A program made the position numbers and the translations under genes. From Anaerolineae bacterium (lineage in GTDB: Bacteria; Chloroflexota; Anaerolineae; B4-G1; SLSP01), in NCBI GenBank assembly GCA_025454475.1, contig JALOOJ010000064.1, positions 1-41,730 on the forward strand: a stretch of 41,730 bases of DNA, given 5' to 3'. A model generated the notes under the pieces. The model saw only the letters and a program-made list of their open reading frames with translations, searched no databases and was not told where the DNA came from. Of this stretch, positions 1 through 7,515 are shown in pieces; the first letter of the stretch is position 1; every line of letters begins with the position of its first letter.

Positions 1-16
1 GACTTAGAACGCGTTA

Positions 17-42
17 AGCCTGATCTGCGATGATGTCAGGCT
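17..42 (-). terminator. Hairpin downstream of the DUF5679 gene
   Basis: A 7-bp perfect inverted repeat (17-23 with 36-42) with a 12-base loop lies just after the stop codon of the small minus-strand gene. There is no clear U-run after it, so it may be a weak or Rho-assisted terminator or only a 3' stabilising stem. Confidence 0.3.
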
Positions 43-48
43 GACCTA

Positions 49-201
49 CTAGCTGGCCTTGGGTAGGAAGCGGGTGACCTTGGTGCTGCAGACCGGGCAG
101 GTACCTTGGGCCATCTTGCGTCCGTTCGCAGTTTCCTTGACCTCGCCGTTAGCGACCTGCCTCTTCGCACGACACTTGACGCAGTATCCTTCGAACTCCA
201 T
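49..201 (-). CDS. DUF5679 family zinc-ribbon-like mini-protein
   Basis: This 50-residue gene starts at the ATG at 201 and ends with TAG at 51-49. A strong AAGGGAGG ribosome site sits 7 bases upstream. The protein begins MEFEGYCVKCRAK, continues with a basic NGRKMAQGTCPVC segment and ends FLPKAS. The two CxxC pairs (CVKC and CPVC) suggest a small metal-binding zinc-ribbon fold. This layout matches DUF5679, a family of about 50 residues common in Chloroflexota and of unknown function. The cysteines, basic residues and ribosome site are seen directly; the family call is from recognition. It stands alone, divergent from uxuA. Confidence 0.85.
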   Translation of the reverse strand: MEFEGYCVKCRAKRQVANGEVKETANGRKMAQGTCPVCSTKVTRFLPKAS

Positions 202-505
202 GTTTGTGCCTCCCTTTCTGGTAGGAGCCGGAACCGACGTGCTGTGTGTCCTTGACGATTTCCGGGCCAGCTCCGGCTAAGGTGTCACATCAGGGCATTG
301 CCCGCCTCAGTGACGCTATCATCATACACCTAACCACGCTGAATTGGTAGCCCTATTCGCGCCACGGCAAGGCTAGTGAGTATGGGATGTCATCCGTCGA
401 CATCGTGAGATAATGCGGGCGGTTGGTTGCCCATGGAGGCCCTGTGGACTCATGAGCCGTCGTACTGTCCGTGGACCTGACGTCGATGAATGGGGAGGAT
501 ATGAG
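202..505. other. Divergent intergenic region between DUF5679 and uxuA
   Basis: About 300 bases without a convincing gene. It must hold the promoter of the minus-strand mini-gene (a TATGAT-like -10 near 322-327 on the minus strand, with no good -35) and that of uxuA (see the separate candidate). An upstream extension of the uxuA frame to 413 exists but has no ribosome site and an atypical Arg/Cys/Trp-rich composition, so I treat it as non-coding leader. Confidence 0.5.
387..414 (+). promoter_or_regulatory. Candidate promoter for the uxuA pair
   Basis: ATGTCA (387-392) and GATAAT (409-414) with a 16-base spacer resemble sigma-70 boxes (4/6 and 5/6). They would give a leader of about 85 bases before the uxuA start at 506. 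Seen by eye only. Confidence 0.35.
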
Positions 506-1510
506 ATGAAGATCGCTCTGAGCTTGGGCCGGTCTCTGAGAGAGATGCAGTTCGCGCAGCAGCTCGGCCTCCAGTACGTAGTGAGCGCTTTGCCGGCAGA
601 TCCACGAGGGTACCTCGCCCTGGACGATCTCCGAGAGGCCCGCGAGGAGTTCGCTGCTCACGGACTGGCCTTCGATGTAATCGAGAATCTGCCCACGCCG
701 CATTACTACAAGGCGATGTTTGGCCTGCCGGGCCGCGATGAGCAGATCGATGCTGTCCGGACGACGTTGCACAACATGGGGAGGGCGGGCATATCGGTCT
801 TGCAGTACCAGTGGATGCTGCTGGGGGGGCTCCGCACGGAGTACTGCCCTGTCGGTAGGGGTGGGGCGCGTGTCTCGCGCTTTGACTGGGAGGTGGCCAG
901 ACGCTCCCCGATTGCTGCGCTGGATTGGAGGCCGGGGCCCGATGGTCTGATCCACACACCTGACCGTGAGCTGACCACCGATCAGGTATGGGGCAATCTG
1001 ACGTACTTCCTGAAGGGTGTGGTGCCGGCGGCTGAGGAGGCCGGCGTGAAGCTCGCAGCCCATCCCGACGATGCGCCGATTCCGTCGTTCATGGGCGTGG
1101 CACGAATCCTGAGCAGCCTCGAAGGGCTCCAGCGGCTCATTGACTCTGTCCCGAGTCCATGCAACGGCCTGGGCTTCTGCCAGGGGACGGTTGCCAGCAT
1201 GGCGGGCGTCGACATGATCGAGGCGATTCACCGTTTTGGCCGTCAGGGCAAGATCTTCTTCGCACACTTCCGCAACCCGCGTGGACAGGTGCCCGTCTTT
1301 GAGGAGGTCTTTCCGGATGAGGGTGATACCGACTTGGTGGCAGCGGTTCGCGCCTACCGCGACGTGGGCTTCGATGGCGTAATCCGGGTTGACCATGCAC
1401 CAGCGGTCGTGGGCGATACGCACAGTGAGCGGACATTCGCGTATCAGGTCGGGTATTTCAAGGGTCTGGTCGACGCTATCGAGATCCTGGACGCCGAAGG
1501 AGTGAACTGA
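506..1510 (+). CDS. uxuA: D-mannonate dehydratase
   Basis: Mannonate dehydratase removes water from D-mannonate to give 2-keto-3-deoxygluconate in the cytosolic glucuronate catabolic pathway. The start is the ATG at 506, 6 bases after GGGGAGGA, giving 334 residues; longer upstream starts lack a ribosome site. The TIM-barrel xylose-isomerase-like family motifs are present: AAHPDD (H186), GFCQGT (C225), FAHFRN (H254) and VDHAP (D296, H297). These correspond to the family's divalent metal ligands (His, Cys, His, Asp) and catalytic His, so the enzyme should be active. It lies one base upstream of a degenerate paralogue at 1512, so the two are surely cotranscribed. No uxaC, uxaB or kdgK lies nearby, so the rest of the pathway must be encoded elsewhere. 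Confidence 0.9.
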   Translation: MKIALSLGRSLREMQFAQQLGLQYVVSALPADPRGYLALDDLREAREEFAAHGLAFDVIENLPTPHYYKAMFGLPGRDEQIDAVRTTLHNMGRAGISVLQYQWMLLGGLRTEYCPVGRGGARVSRFDWEVARRSPIAALDWRPGPDGLIHTPDRELTTDQVWGNLTYFLKGVVPAAEEAGVKLAAHPDDAPIPSFMGVARILSSLEGLQRLIDSVPSPCNGLGFCQGTVASMAGVDMIEAIHRFGRQGKIFFAHFRNPRGQVPVFEEVFPDEGDTDLVAAVRAYRDVGFDGVIRVDHAPAVVGDTHSERTFAYQVGYFKGLVDAIEILDAEGVN

Positions 1511-1511
1511 C

Positions 1512-2429
1512 ATGCATCTCGCACTGACGTTGAACCCGTTTGTGGATGCGGATCTGCTCTATGCCCAGCAGCTTGGCGTCGAATGGATCGTGGGGGATCT
1601 GCCGGGCTGGGAGGCCGACACCCTGGCAGCGGCGCGGAACCGAGTGATTAGGGCCGGCCTGCATCTCTGCGCGCTCGACTGTCTGCCGGTGTCGCTGGTC
1701 GCGTCGGCGCTCACCGACCAGCCGTCTCGGGTCGAGGCGACTGAGCAGGTCTGCCAGATCATCGAGGACGCGGGCAAGCTAGGCATCCCATCACTGGGGT
1801 ACCGATGGCCGATCGGTGATTCGAGCAGCCGTAGGACCGTCACGCAGGGACGCGGTGCGGCCGTAAGCGTAGTGCACCCGGTGCTGACGAGCGAGCCTCC
1901 CACTGATTCGGAGGTCCGCAGGGCGCTATGGGGGACCCTGACCGCATTCCTGGAGCGTGTTGTGCCAGTCGCCGAGTCAGCCGGGGTGCGCCTAACCTAT
2001 CAGACTGACGTGGCGTTGGCGGCACTGCCCAGCTCCGAGCGTATCCTGGACACCGTCTCAGAGCTTGACCTTCTCCAGGAGGTGGCAGGGGGCCCGGCGC
2101 ACGGCCTCGATCTGCACCACGGCTTTGTCACTGCAGTGCTTCGCCTACGAGCGGAAGAGGCGATTCGCCATTTCGGCTCCCGCAAGGCGATCTCAGTAGC
2201 CCGTATCGGTAGCTTCCGCCGGACTGATGCCGGCGCGCAGGAGCACTTCCTTGACCAGGACAAGGTGGCAGCGCTGCGTGCATTGCAGGCCTATCGGGAG
2301 GTGGCGTACGAGGGCCCGCTATGTCCCATCGCGGCACCGGGTATGACGGACGACTCGGAGTGGCGCCACAAGGGGCAGGCCTTTGCCATCGGCTACCTGC
2401 GGGGGCTTATCCAGGTGCTTTCGGGGTAG
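1512..2429 (+). CDS. UxuA-like paralogue lacking metal ligands
   Basis: A 305-residue protein that starts one base after the uxuA stop, with GAAGGAG about 9 bases upstream. It has the UxuA layout: an MHLALTLNPF N-terminus like MKIALSLGRS, matching helices, and a C-terminal AFAIGYLRGLIQVL matching the uxuA end AYQVGYFKGLVDAI. Every metal or catalytic residue is replaced: the HPDD site is now YQTD, GFCQGT is DLHHGF, AHFRN is ARIGS, and DHAP is IAAP. The frame is intact, so this is not simple decay. I infer a non-catalytic partner, a regulatory subunit or an enzyme with changed chemistry; dehydratase activity is unlikely. Confidence 0.75.
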   Translation: MHLALTLNPFVDADLLYAQQLGVEWIVGDLPGWEADTLAAARNRVIRAGLHLCALDCLPVSLVASALTDQPSRVEATEQVCQIIEDAGKLGIPSLGYRWPIGDSSSRRTVTQGRGAAVSVVHPVLTSEPPTDSEVRRALWGTLTAFLERVVPVAESAGVRLTYQTDVALAALPSSERILDTVSELDLLQEVAGGPAHGLDLHHGFVTAVLRLRAEEAIRHFGSRKAISVARIGSFRRTDAGAQEHFLDQDKVAALRALQAYREVAYEGPLCPIAAPGMTDDSEWRHKGQAFAIGYLRGLIQVLSG

Positions 2430-2524
2430 ACCTCTGAGCTTGTCCCTGCCGGAGTGTGCTTAGCTAGCCCTAGAGCTCGGAGGTTTGAGACCCCGGCGAG
2501 CGGTTACGGCGCAGCTTTCGCTCT

Positions 2525-3358
2525 TCACCGGTCAGTGACCTGCGTTCGGGCAAGGTCGAGTGCAGTCAGCAACACCTCGAACCTCGATGCGTATGACCCG
2601 TTCCACGAACCCGCCAGGCGATCGAAGATGCGAGCGCTGCCCTCAACCAGATCCAGGATCCCCATCGCCGTCGGCGGCAGGCCGGCGCCCGGAAACGTAT
2701 TGACGATGTCATTCGCCATGCCACCGGTCCTGTGGTGGTTAGTGCCGGTCGCTCTGTCTCGCAGCATCATAGCGAGTACGCAGGCGTCCTGAAGCAGCCC
2801 CAGCGCCAGGTGCAGCGCAATGGCGCGATCACCGCGCACGACCTTGGAGATGGCAACGACCGCTCGAAACCAGAAGCCATCGGCCAACGTTGTGAACTGC
2901 TCAGCCGAGGGCATCTGATAGGCAGGGGTCTGCAGAGAACCCGTAAGGTAGGCGCAGGTCTCGGCTGACCTCGAGAAGAGCACCCGGAGGCCGCTCGCAA
3001 ACGGTGGGTGTGGCCAGGTCGCGATCTGGCGTGCGCTCGATTCCGAGGTGACCACAAGGTCCAGGCGTTGGAGATCCCCGAAGCAGATGCGTGTCGTGCT
3101 GGCGACCTCGCCGCAGAACTGCTCGCACCCCAAGACCGGCCCCAACGGCCCCAACCATGCTGTGGTTGGGTAGAAGCGCGCCATCGCGTCGTCGCGGACG
3201 ACGACCAGGACGTCGACATCACTCCAAAGGTCAACCTCGTCGGGTCGCAGGCCGGACCCGTAGAGTGCCAGGACGATCACGTCAGGGTCATCGCGCACCA
3301 GATCGGTCAGAGCATCGATCAGTGCAGCGTGCCGGGAGGCCGTCGTCGCGCCCGTCAT
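2525..3358 (-). CDS. Nucleotidyltransferase-domain protein (aminoglycoside adenylyltransferase-like)
   Basis: A 277-residue protein with the pol-beta nucleotidyltransferase signature: a GS motif (G34-S35) followed by SDVDVLVV, giving the metal-binding Asp47 and Asp49. The rest is a mostly helical domain, as in aminoglycoside 6-adenylyltransferases and related small-molecule nucleotidyltransferases. Such enzymes transfer AMP or another nucleotide to a hydroxyl group; the substrate cannot be read from sequence. The start at 3358 has only a weak CAGG upstream. It lies 114 bases beyond the GT2 gene on the same strand and may end that operon. It is convergent with the UxuA paralogue. Confidence 0.65.
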   Translation of the reverse strand: MTGATTASRHAALIDALTDLVRDDPDVIVLALYGSGLRPDEVDLWSDVDVLVVVRDDAMARFYPTTAWLGPLGPVLGCEQFCGEVASTTRICFGDLQRLDLVVTSESSARQIATWPHPPFASGLRVLFSRSAETCAYLTGSLQTPAYQMPSAEQFTTLADGFWFRAVVAISKVVRGDRAIALHLALGLLQDACVLAMMLRDRATGTNHHRTGGMANDIVNTFPGAGLPPTAMGILDLVEGSARIFDRLAGSWNGSYASRFEVLLTALDLARTQVTDR

Positions 3359-3472
3359 CCTGTCGGTGTGCGCCGGCGGTCGAACGCGTGCCCGCGGACT
3401 GGCAGGCGAGCCCAGGCAGGGAGGGCCTGGAAGACTTCATGGGAAACGACGTTCGGTGCTAGCCTTGGTCTC

Positions 3473-4267
3473 CTACAGATCGTCATAGTAGCCCCGCAGC
3501 TGGTTGAGGGTAACGCGCAGCACCTGCTTCACCATGTCGACCGACTCGCGCAGATAGCGGTGAGCCTCGCCGTTCTGACCCTTCGTGTCGCTGAGATCCC
3601 GGTTTCGCCAGGCCACCGTGACCTCTTTGATCCCGTAGCCTGCTCTGCGACAGAGATGAAGCAGCTCCACATCGTAGGCAGTCACCTTCCATCCCTTGAC
3701 CTGCGCGCCGGCGGCCCTGAAGAACTGCAGCCTGCCGAAGAGGCGCGCCAGAACTTCGCGGCGGAAGAGCTTGAAACCGCACTGTGTATCACGGACGTCG
3801 CGCAACAAGAAGGTCGCGCGAAGCATGCGGAACACTGTGCTGCCTGCCTGGCGCAAAGCCGTGAAGCCCTCCCTCTCTGCACCCCGGGACCCGATGACCA
3901 CGGGGAACTCGCTTGACCATGGCAGCAGCTTGTCCAGCTCCTGGATCGGGGTCGACTGATCCATGTCGGCGAAGAGCACGAGCTCGCCACGCGCGCGCCG
4001 AATGCCCTCCGCGATGGCAGCCGGCTTCGTGCCGTGCGGGATCGCTTGGACCGCGAACCCAGGCTCATCTGCGACGAAGGATTTGACCAGCGCGAGGCTA
4101 TCGTCTGTCGAGCCGTCGTCGACGACAATAACCTCCCACAGGTAAGGGCGGGATGCCAAGTACGTCGACACCTCGGCCAGGACGCCGTGCTCGAGGTTCT
4201 TCTGCTCGTTGTAGCACGGGATGATGACTGACAACCACGGCACAGCCGCGTTAGCGTCGGTGGTCAT
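3473..4267 (-). CDS. GT2 glycosyltransferase, dolichyl/polyprenyl-phosphate sugar synthase type
   Basis: A 264-residue GT-A fold enzyme that transfers a sugar from a nucleotide donor, probably to a polyprenyl phosphate at the membrane. Motifs: SVIIPCYNE near residues 13-21, VVDDGSTDD (D50, D51), a nucleotide/metal-binding ADMD site (D101, D103), then TQCGFKLF, typical of dolichyl-phosphate glucose/mannose synthases. There is no C-terminal membrane segment. The start at 4267 follows GGAGGG with about 7 bases' spacing and lies 17 bases inside the upstream GNAT remnant, so translation is probably coupled. A much longer in-frame extension exists but is the antisense-biased shadow of the neighbouring genes. 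Confidence 0.8.
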   Translation of the reverse strand: MTTDANAAVPWLSVIIPCYNEQKNLEHGVLAEVSTYLASRPYLWEVIVVDDGSTDDSLALVKSFVADEPGFAVQAIPHGTKPAAIAEGIRRARGELVLFADMDQSTPIQELDKLLPWSSEFPVVIGSRGAEREGFTALRQAGSTVFRMLRATFLLRDVRDTQCGFKLFRREVLARLFGRLQFFRAAGAQVKGWKVTAYDVELLHLCRRAGYGIKEVTVAWRNRDLSDTKGQNGEAHRYLRESVDMVKQVLRVTLNQLRGYYDDL

Positions 4268-4595
4268 CGCCGGACCCTCCATCGGCGAACTCCGCTGCCA
4301 ACAGGCCATACGTGATCTCATCCCACCGGCGTCCACAGCGGAAAACCGACTGGCGGCGCGCGCCCTCGCGCCTGAAACCGCACGCTTCGAGCAGCCGCCC
4401 CTCGAAGTCGAAGATGCCCAGGTAGAGCTGTTCGCGGCCCTGTCGTGCCTGCATCTCCTCGAACCAGCGATCGGCCCCCTCGCTCGACAGGCCCGGGTTA
4501 AGGGGCTCGGTGGGCTCGTAGTTGTCCCAGAGCTGCCGGCAATCGGCTCGCTCCAGGGTGCGCAGCGTGACCTTTGTGCCGCGGAGCTCAATCAC
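4251..4595 (-). pseudogene. GNAT acetyltransferase with internal in-frame deletion
   Basis: A 114-residue frame starting with GTG at 4595, which overlaps the stop of the upstream nucleotidyltransferase by 4 bases (GTGA). Residues 1-68 match the N-terminus of GNAT N-acetyltransferases (RGTKVTLRTLER, then GREQLYLGIFDFEG). The sequence then jumps straight to the typical C-terminal segment EACGFRREGARRQSVF and GRRWDEITYGLL. Roughly 60-70 residues are missing, including the acetyl-CoA-binding R/Q-x-x-G-x-G/A region. The frame is kept and operon overlaps are preserved, but acetyltransferase activity is not expected. The junction is near 4383-4394. It could instead be a real short derivative with another role. 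Confidence 0.6.
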
Positions 4596-5395
4596 AGTTC
4601 GGGACTTCCCTCCGCCAGCGCCATAGTCGCGTCGATCAGCGCACACATCCGGTCGTACTGCGCCCGAAGCGCGCCGTCGCCGGTTCCCGGGTAGAGAATA
4701 GCATCGACCTTCTCGACGAAGCCCTCAGGCACGCAATCGAAGTGCTCGATGAAGGTTAGGTTGTTCCCGTCACCGGCGTAGTAGGTCTCGTTAAGCGCGA
4801 ACAGGATCTGGATGAGATCGTGTACCAACCGGGCCGTCAGCGACGCCAGGAACACTACGTCGCCGCGCTCCACCTTGTGCTGATAGTGGTAGTCCTGGCG
4901 CCAGTACCGAACTGACTTGAGATGCTTGTCCAGGACCGCATGTTTGAGCTGCGGCGGATAGGTAGAGAGCCTGGCCCGCCAGCCGGCAAGGATACCATCC
5001 CGATCATCGATCACCATCTGGTTGTATACGTCCGTCAGCACGTAGTACCCCCAGATGGTCCAAACGCGGTCGACGGTCGCGATGGCGCCGTTGCACCAGG
5101 CATCGATCTGAGCATCGATCTCGCCGGTGGTGCGAACCCAGCAGCCATCGATGATGACCCCCTTTTCGGCCCACCGATCGATGGCGGCCTGGACCTGTGC
5201 GTACGCCTGCTGAAACGCCTCCGGGGGAGAGAGCCGGCGCTCGCAGAAGAGCCGGAAGTCGAGATCGGAGCTTGGGTCGAAGGTGCCCTTGCCGTACGAC
5301 CCGCCAATCGAGACAGCGCGTGCCCCCTCACCGAGGGCTCTGCAGAGGGGCAGCAGTTCGTCGACTACGGGTTGGGCTTCGGGTGGAAATGTCAT
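4592..5395 (-). CDS. Nucleotidyltransferase-domain protein (DUF4037-like)
   Basis: A 267-residue protein with a canonical nucleotidyltransferase core: IGGSYGKGTF (Gly-Ser at about 32-33) followed by SSDLDFRLF with Asp44 and Asp46 as metal ligands. The long C-terminal part resembles DUF4037-type proteins, with a KHAVLDKHLKSVRYWRQDY helix and a later FLASLTARLVHDLIQILFA helix. I chose the ATG at 5395, which has AAGGAG upstream; a GTG at 5422, overlapping the previous stop, is an alternative. Its target, whether a small molecule or a macromolecule, is not predictable. It is translationally coupled to the GNAT remnant downstream. Confidence 0.7.
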   Translation of the reverse strand: MTFPPEAQPVVDELLPLCRALGEGARAVSIGGSYGKGTFDPSSDLDFRLFCERRLSPPEAFQQAYAQVQAAIDRWAEKGVIIDGCWVRTTGEIDAQIDAWCNGAIATVDRVWTIWGYYVLTDVYNQMVIDDRDGILAGWRARLSTYPPQLKHAVLDKHLKSVRYWRQDYHYQHKVERGDVVFLASLTARLVHDLIQILFALNETYYAGDGNNLTFIEHFDCVPEGFVEKVDAILYPGTGDGALRAQYDRMCALIDATMALAEGSPEL

Positions 5396-5421
5396 GGCTG
5401 ATGGGTCTCCTTGTGCGGTCA

Positions 5422-6123
5422 CTAGGGTTCACGAACTGGGACTTGCTCCCCTCTGTCACTCATAACGTCACCGGCCGCCGCCACAAGCCGGAATCCGCAC
5501 AGCCGGATTCCCGAATCCGGCTGGTCCCAGTCACGGTTGGCGCACCGGGCCTGGAGTCGGTCACCCGTGAACGATCCGCCGCGAACGACCCACCGGTTGC
5601 CGCTCGCGGCGATCGCCCATTCCCAGACATTCCCTGCCATGTCGGTACAGCCGTAAGGGCTGTCGCCGCGCGGGGAATAAGCTCCCACGGGTGTTGTGGT
5701 CATCAGCTCCGACTCTGCCGTGTTGCAGCGATCGTGGTCCCAGGTGCCCCAGGGATACTTGCGCCCGTCTGTGCCGCGGGCTGCCTTCTCCCATTCGAGT
5801 TCGGTGGGGAGCCGGCCTCCGGCCCACTCGGCATACGCCTGGGCGTCGTACCACGCGACCAGCGTTACGGGATGCTGGCCTCTGCCGACCGGGTAGGTCC
5901 GGCTGTCCCGGTCCCAGTTGTACGCAAGGGCCCAGCCGTCGATCTCGAAGGGCACGGGGTACTCGGGGTTGGCGTCGACAAAGCGCTGGTAGGACGCATT
6001 GGTCACTGGCGACCTGTCGATCCAGAAGCCCGCGAGGGCCCGTTCTTCCTTGGCGTCGCCGTAGAGAAAGGGACCTGGCCCGATCCACACCATATCGCGC
6101 TGCCACCCGCTGAGTTTCGTCAT
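5422..6123 (-). CDS. SUMF1/FGE-fold protein without the FGE copper cysteines
   Basis: A 233-residue formylglycine-generating-enzyme-like (SUMF1) domain. Diagnostic stretches are FWIDRSPVTNASYQRFVDAN, HPVTLVAWYDAQAYAEWAG, GGRLPTELEWEKAARG, DMAGNVWEW, and RWVVRGGSF near the end. In true formylglycine-generating enzymes two cysteines follow the GGS motif closely and bind copper; here the segment reads GGSFTGDRLQARC, so neither is in place. No sulfatase lies in the window. It is therefore probably a non-FGE member, such as a carbohydrate- or ligand-binding C-lectin-like domain or an EgtB-like oxygenase part. Start at 6123; a second Met at 6093 is possible. Nearest neighbours are an amidohydrolase and a nucleotidyltransferase. 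Confidence 0.75.
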   Translation of the reverse strand: MTKLSGWQRDMVWIGPGPFLYGDAKEERALAGFWIDRSPVTNASYQRFVDANPEYPVPFEIDGWALAYNWDRDSRTYPVGRGQHPVTLVAWYDAQAYAEWAGGRLPTELEWEKAARGTDGRKYPWGTWDHDRCNTAESELMTTTPVGAYSPRGDSPYGCTDMAGNVWEWAIAASGNRWVVRGGSFTGDRLQARCANRDWDQPDSGIRLCGFRLVAAAGDVMSDRGEQVPVREP

Positions 6124-6162
6124 CTCCAGGTACCACTGCTCGATGGGGCGGACGCCTTGTTT

Positions 6163-7272
6163 CTAGGCCAGCGCTTCCAGCTTGCGGGCGACGCGCACCG
6201 CCTCCGTGTCCTCAGCGGGCGTGTTGGACATACCCTGGGCGATGGCACCGATGCGAGTGCACTCGCCAATGGCGCGCCCGATATCCAGCGGACGGGGCTG
6301 TTCGCCTGCCAGCCTGGCGATGTTGCCGTGGTAGATCCTCGCCAGCACGTCGTCGGGAAGGCTTAGCCCGTGGATGATGCCATCCTCTGGCTGGCCCAGC
6401 AGGAAATCGGCGCCTTCAGGGATGCGGAAGGTATCCTCGGACTCCAGCCAGCGGTAGACGATGCCGGCGCGGAACACAGCCTCCGCGACTGTGTTGCGGC
6501 TCGCGATGTCGGTGCCGAAGACGATGCGATCGGCGTATTTGATGAAGAACTCGCGGGTTGCGGCTGGGTCGCGTGACATGTTGAACAGCATCTCTACACC
6601 GGGCGTGAGATCGAAGTGCGCCGTCGGGTGTGCATCGAAGAAGCGTGCGGCCCGGGTCAGATCGGCGGACAGGAAGTAGAAATGGGCGAACACGATACGT
6701 AGCTGGGGGTGCCTGGCGAGCACTTCGTCCACCTCGGCGTAGAGTTGCTCCTTCGTGACATCGCTGGGCCCGTAACCCCAGCCCTGCTTCTGTGCCCAGG
6801 CGGGTAGTAGCTTGGGATTCCAGAACTCCTCTGGATCGTTCACGTGCCAGACGATCGGAAAACCTAACTCCTCGACCCGCGCCCAGTAGTCCGCAAAGTA
6901 GGCATCCGTGACTGGGATATCCATGACCTGCCGAGAGGTAGGCTTGCCCTCGATCATCTTGATGCCGTCACATCCCATTGCGACGAACCCGTCGAGCTGG
7001 GATACCAGGCTCGGAGTTCTGACCCGCCCGTCGGACAGCTTCTCGCCGTGGTTCAGGCCCGCGAAGACGTAGAAGGCCTCCGGATGGCGTGCTTTCATAT
7101 ACAGTGACTGAGGAAGGCCGCTTCCATGGGTGGGATCCTGGATCGAGACCAACGCCGTTCTCTTAACGCCGATGGCGCGGTTGATGTCCAGGATGTGGTC
7201 CTCGGTTGCGATCGCGCCCATATGGACATGAGCATCCACAATACCCGTCATCTTCGACTGCCACATATTCAT
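6163..7272 (-). CDS. Amidohydrolase-2 family metal-dependent hydrolase
   Basis: A 369-residue TIM-barrel hydrolase of the PF04909 type. The start at 7272 follows AAAGGAG with 7 bases' spacing, replacing a longer frame with no ribosome site. Metal motifs are complete: DAHVH at 13-17 (H15, H17), IVWHVND, IVFAHF and an FGTDIAS segment carrying the catalytic Asp. Family members act as decarboxylases or as hydrolases of lactones and related C-C or C-O bonds; uronate-type or aromatic substrates are possible. It is the first gene of a minus-strand group running down to 2525. It is the only clearly intact catalytic amidohydrolase-2 among three in this window. Confidence 0.8.
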   Translation of the reverse strand: MNMWQSKMTGIVDAHVHMGAIATEDHILDINRAIGVKRTALVSIQDPTHGSGLPQSLYMKARHPEAFYVFAGLNHGEKLSDGRVRTPSLVSQLDGFVAMGCDGIKMIEGKPTSRQVMDIPVTDAYFADYWARVEELGFPIVWHVNDPEEFWNPKLLPAWAQKQGWGYGPSDVTKEQLYAEVDEVLARHPQLRIVFAHFYFLSADLTRAARFFDAHPTAHFDLTPGVEMLFNMSRDPAATREFFIKYADRIVFGTDIASRNTVAEAVFRAGIVYRWLESEDTFRIPEGADFLLGQPEDGIIHGLSLPDDVLARIYHGNIARLAGEQPRPLDIGRAIGECTRIGAIAQGMSNTPAEDTEAVRVARKLEALA

Positions 7273-7297
7273 GTGCCAACTCCTTTCGCTCGGTTGT

Positions 7298-7303
7298 AGT
7301 ATA
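7298..7303 (-). promoter_or_regulatory. Candidate -10 for the amidohydrolase operon
   Basis: A TATACT box on the minus strand lies about 26 bases before the amidohydrolase ATG, upstream of a clear AAAGGAG site. No good -35 is visible at the usual distance, so an activator may be needed. The remaining 200 bases up to the VOC stop (7304-7515) show no gene. Confidence 0.35.
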
Positions 7304-7515
7304 GTCCCCATCAGATCGACGACGTGATCCATCACGGCAAGTCTACATTGGATGGCCACGATGATCAAGCGCCGCCACCGGAGAGCCAGCAATCGCGGAG
7401 CTTCTGTCTGTCGGACCTCGGCTCGCTCGTGGCCGTCCGCACGGGCCGTGCCACGGGCGGTCAGCCATCCGCTGTGGAAGCATTCCGGCTATTGTTGTTC
7501 TCTGAGAACCCTCTC

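Noticed and set aside
353-1513. 386-codon open frame antisense to uxuA
   Set aside because: It lies wholly opposite a gene with complete family motifs; its His/Arg/Gln-rich composition is the mirror of GC-rich codons, and there is no ribosome site or known motif.
3008-3916. 302-codon plus-strand frame over the nucleotidyltransferase and GT2 genes
   Set aside because: Antisense shadow; both minus-strand genes have clear motifs in this stretch.
5197-6366. 389-codon plus-strand frame over the SUMF1-like and nucleotidyltransferase genes
   Set aside because: It runs across two real genes and their junction on the other strand, with no ribosome site and no recognisable family.
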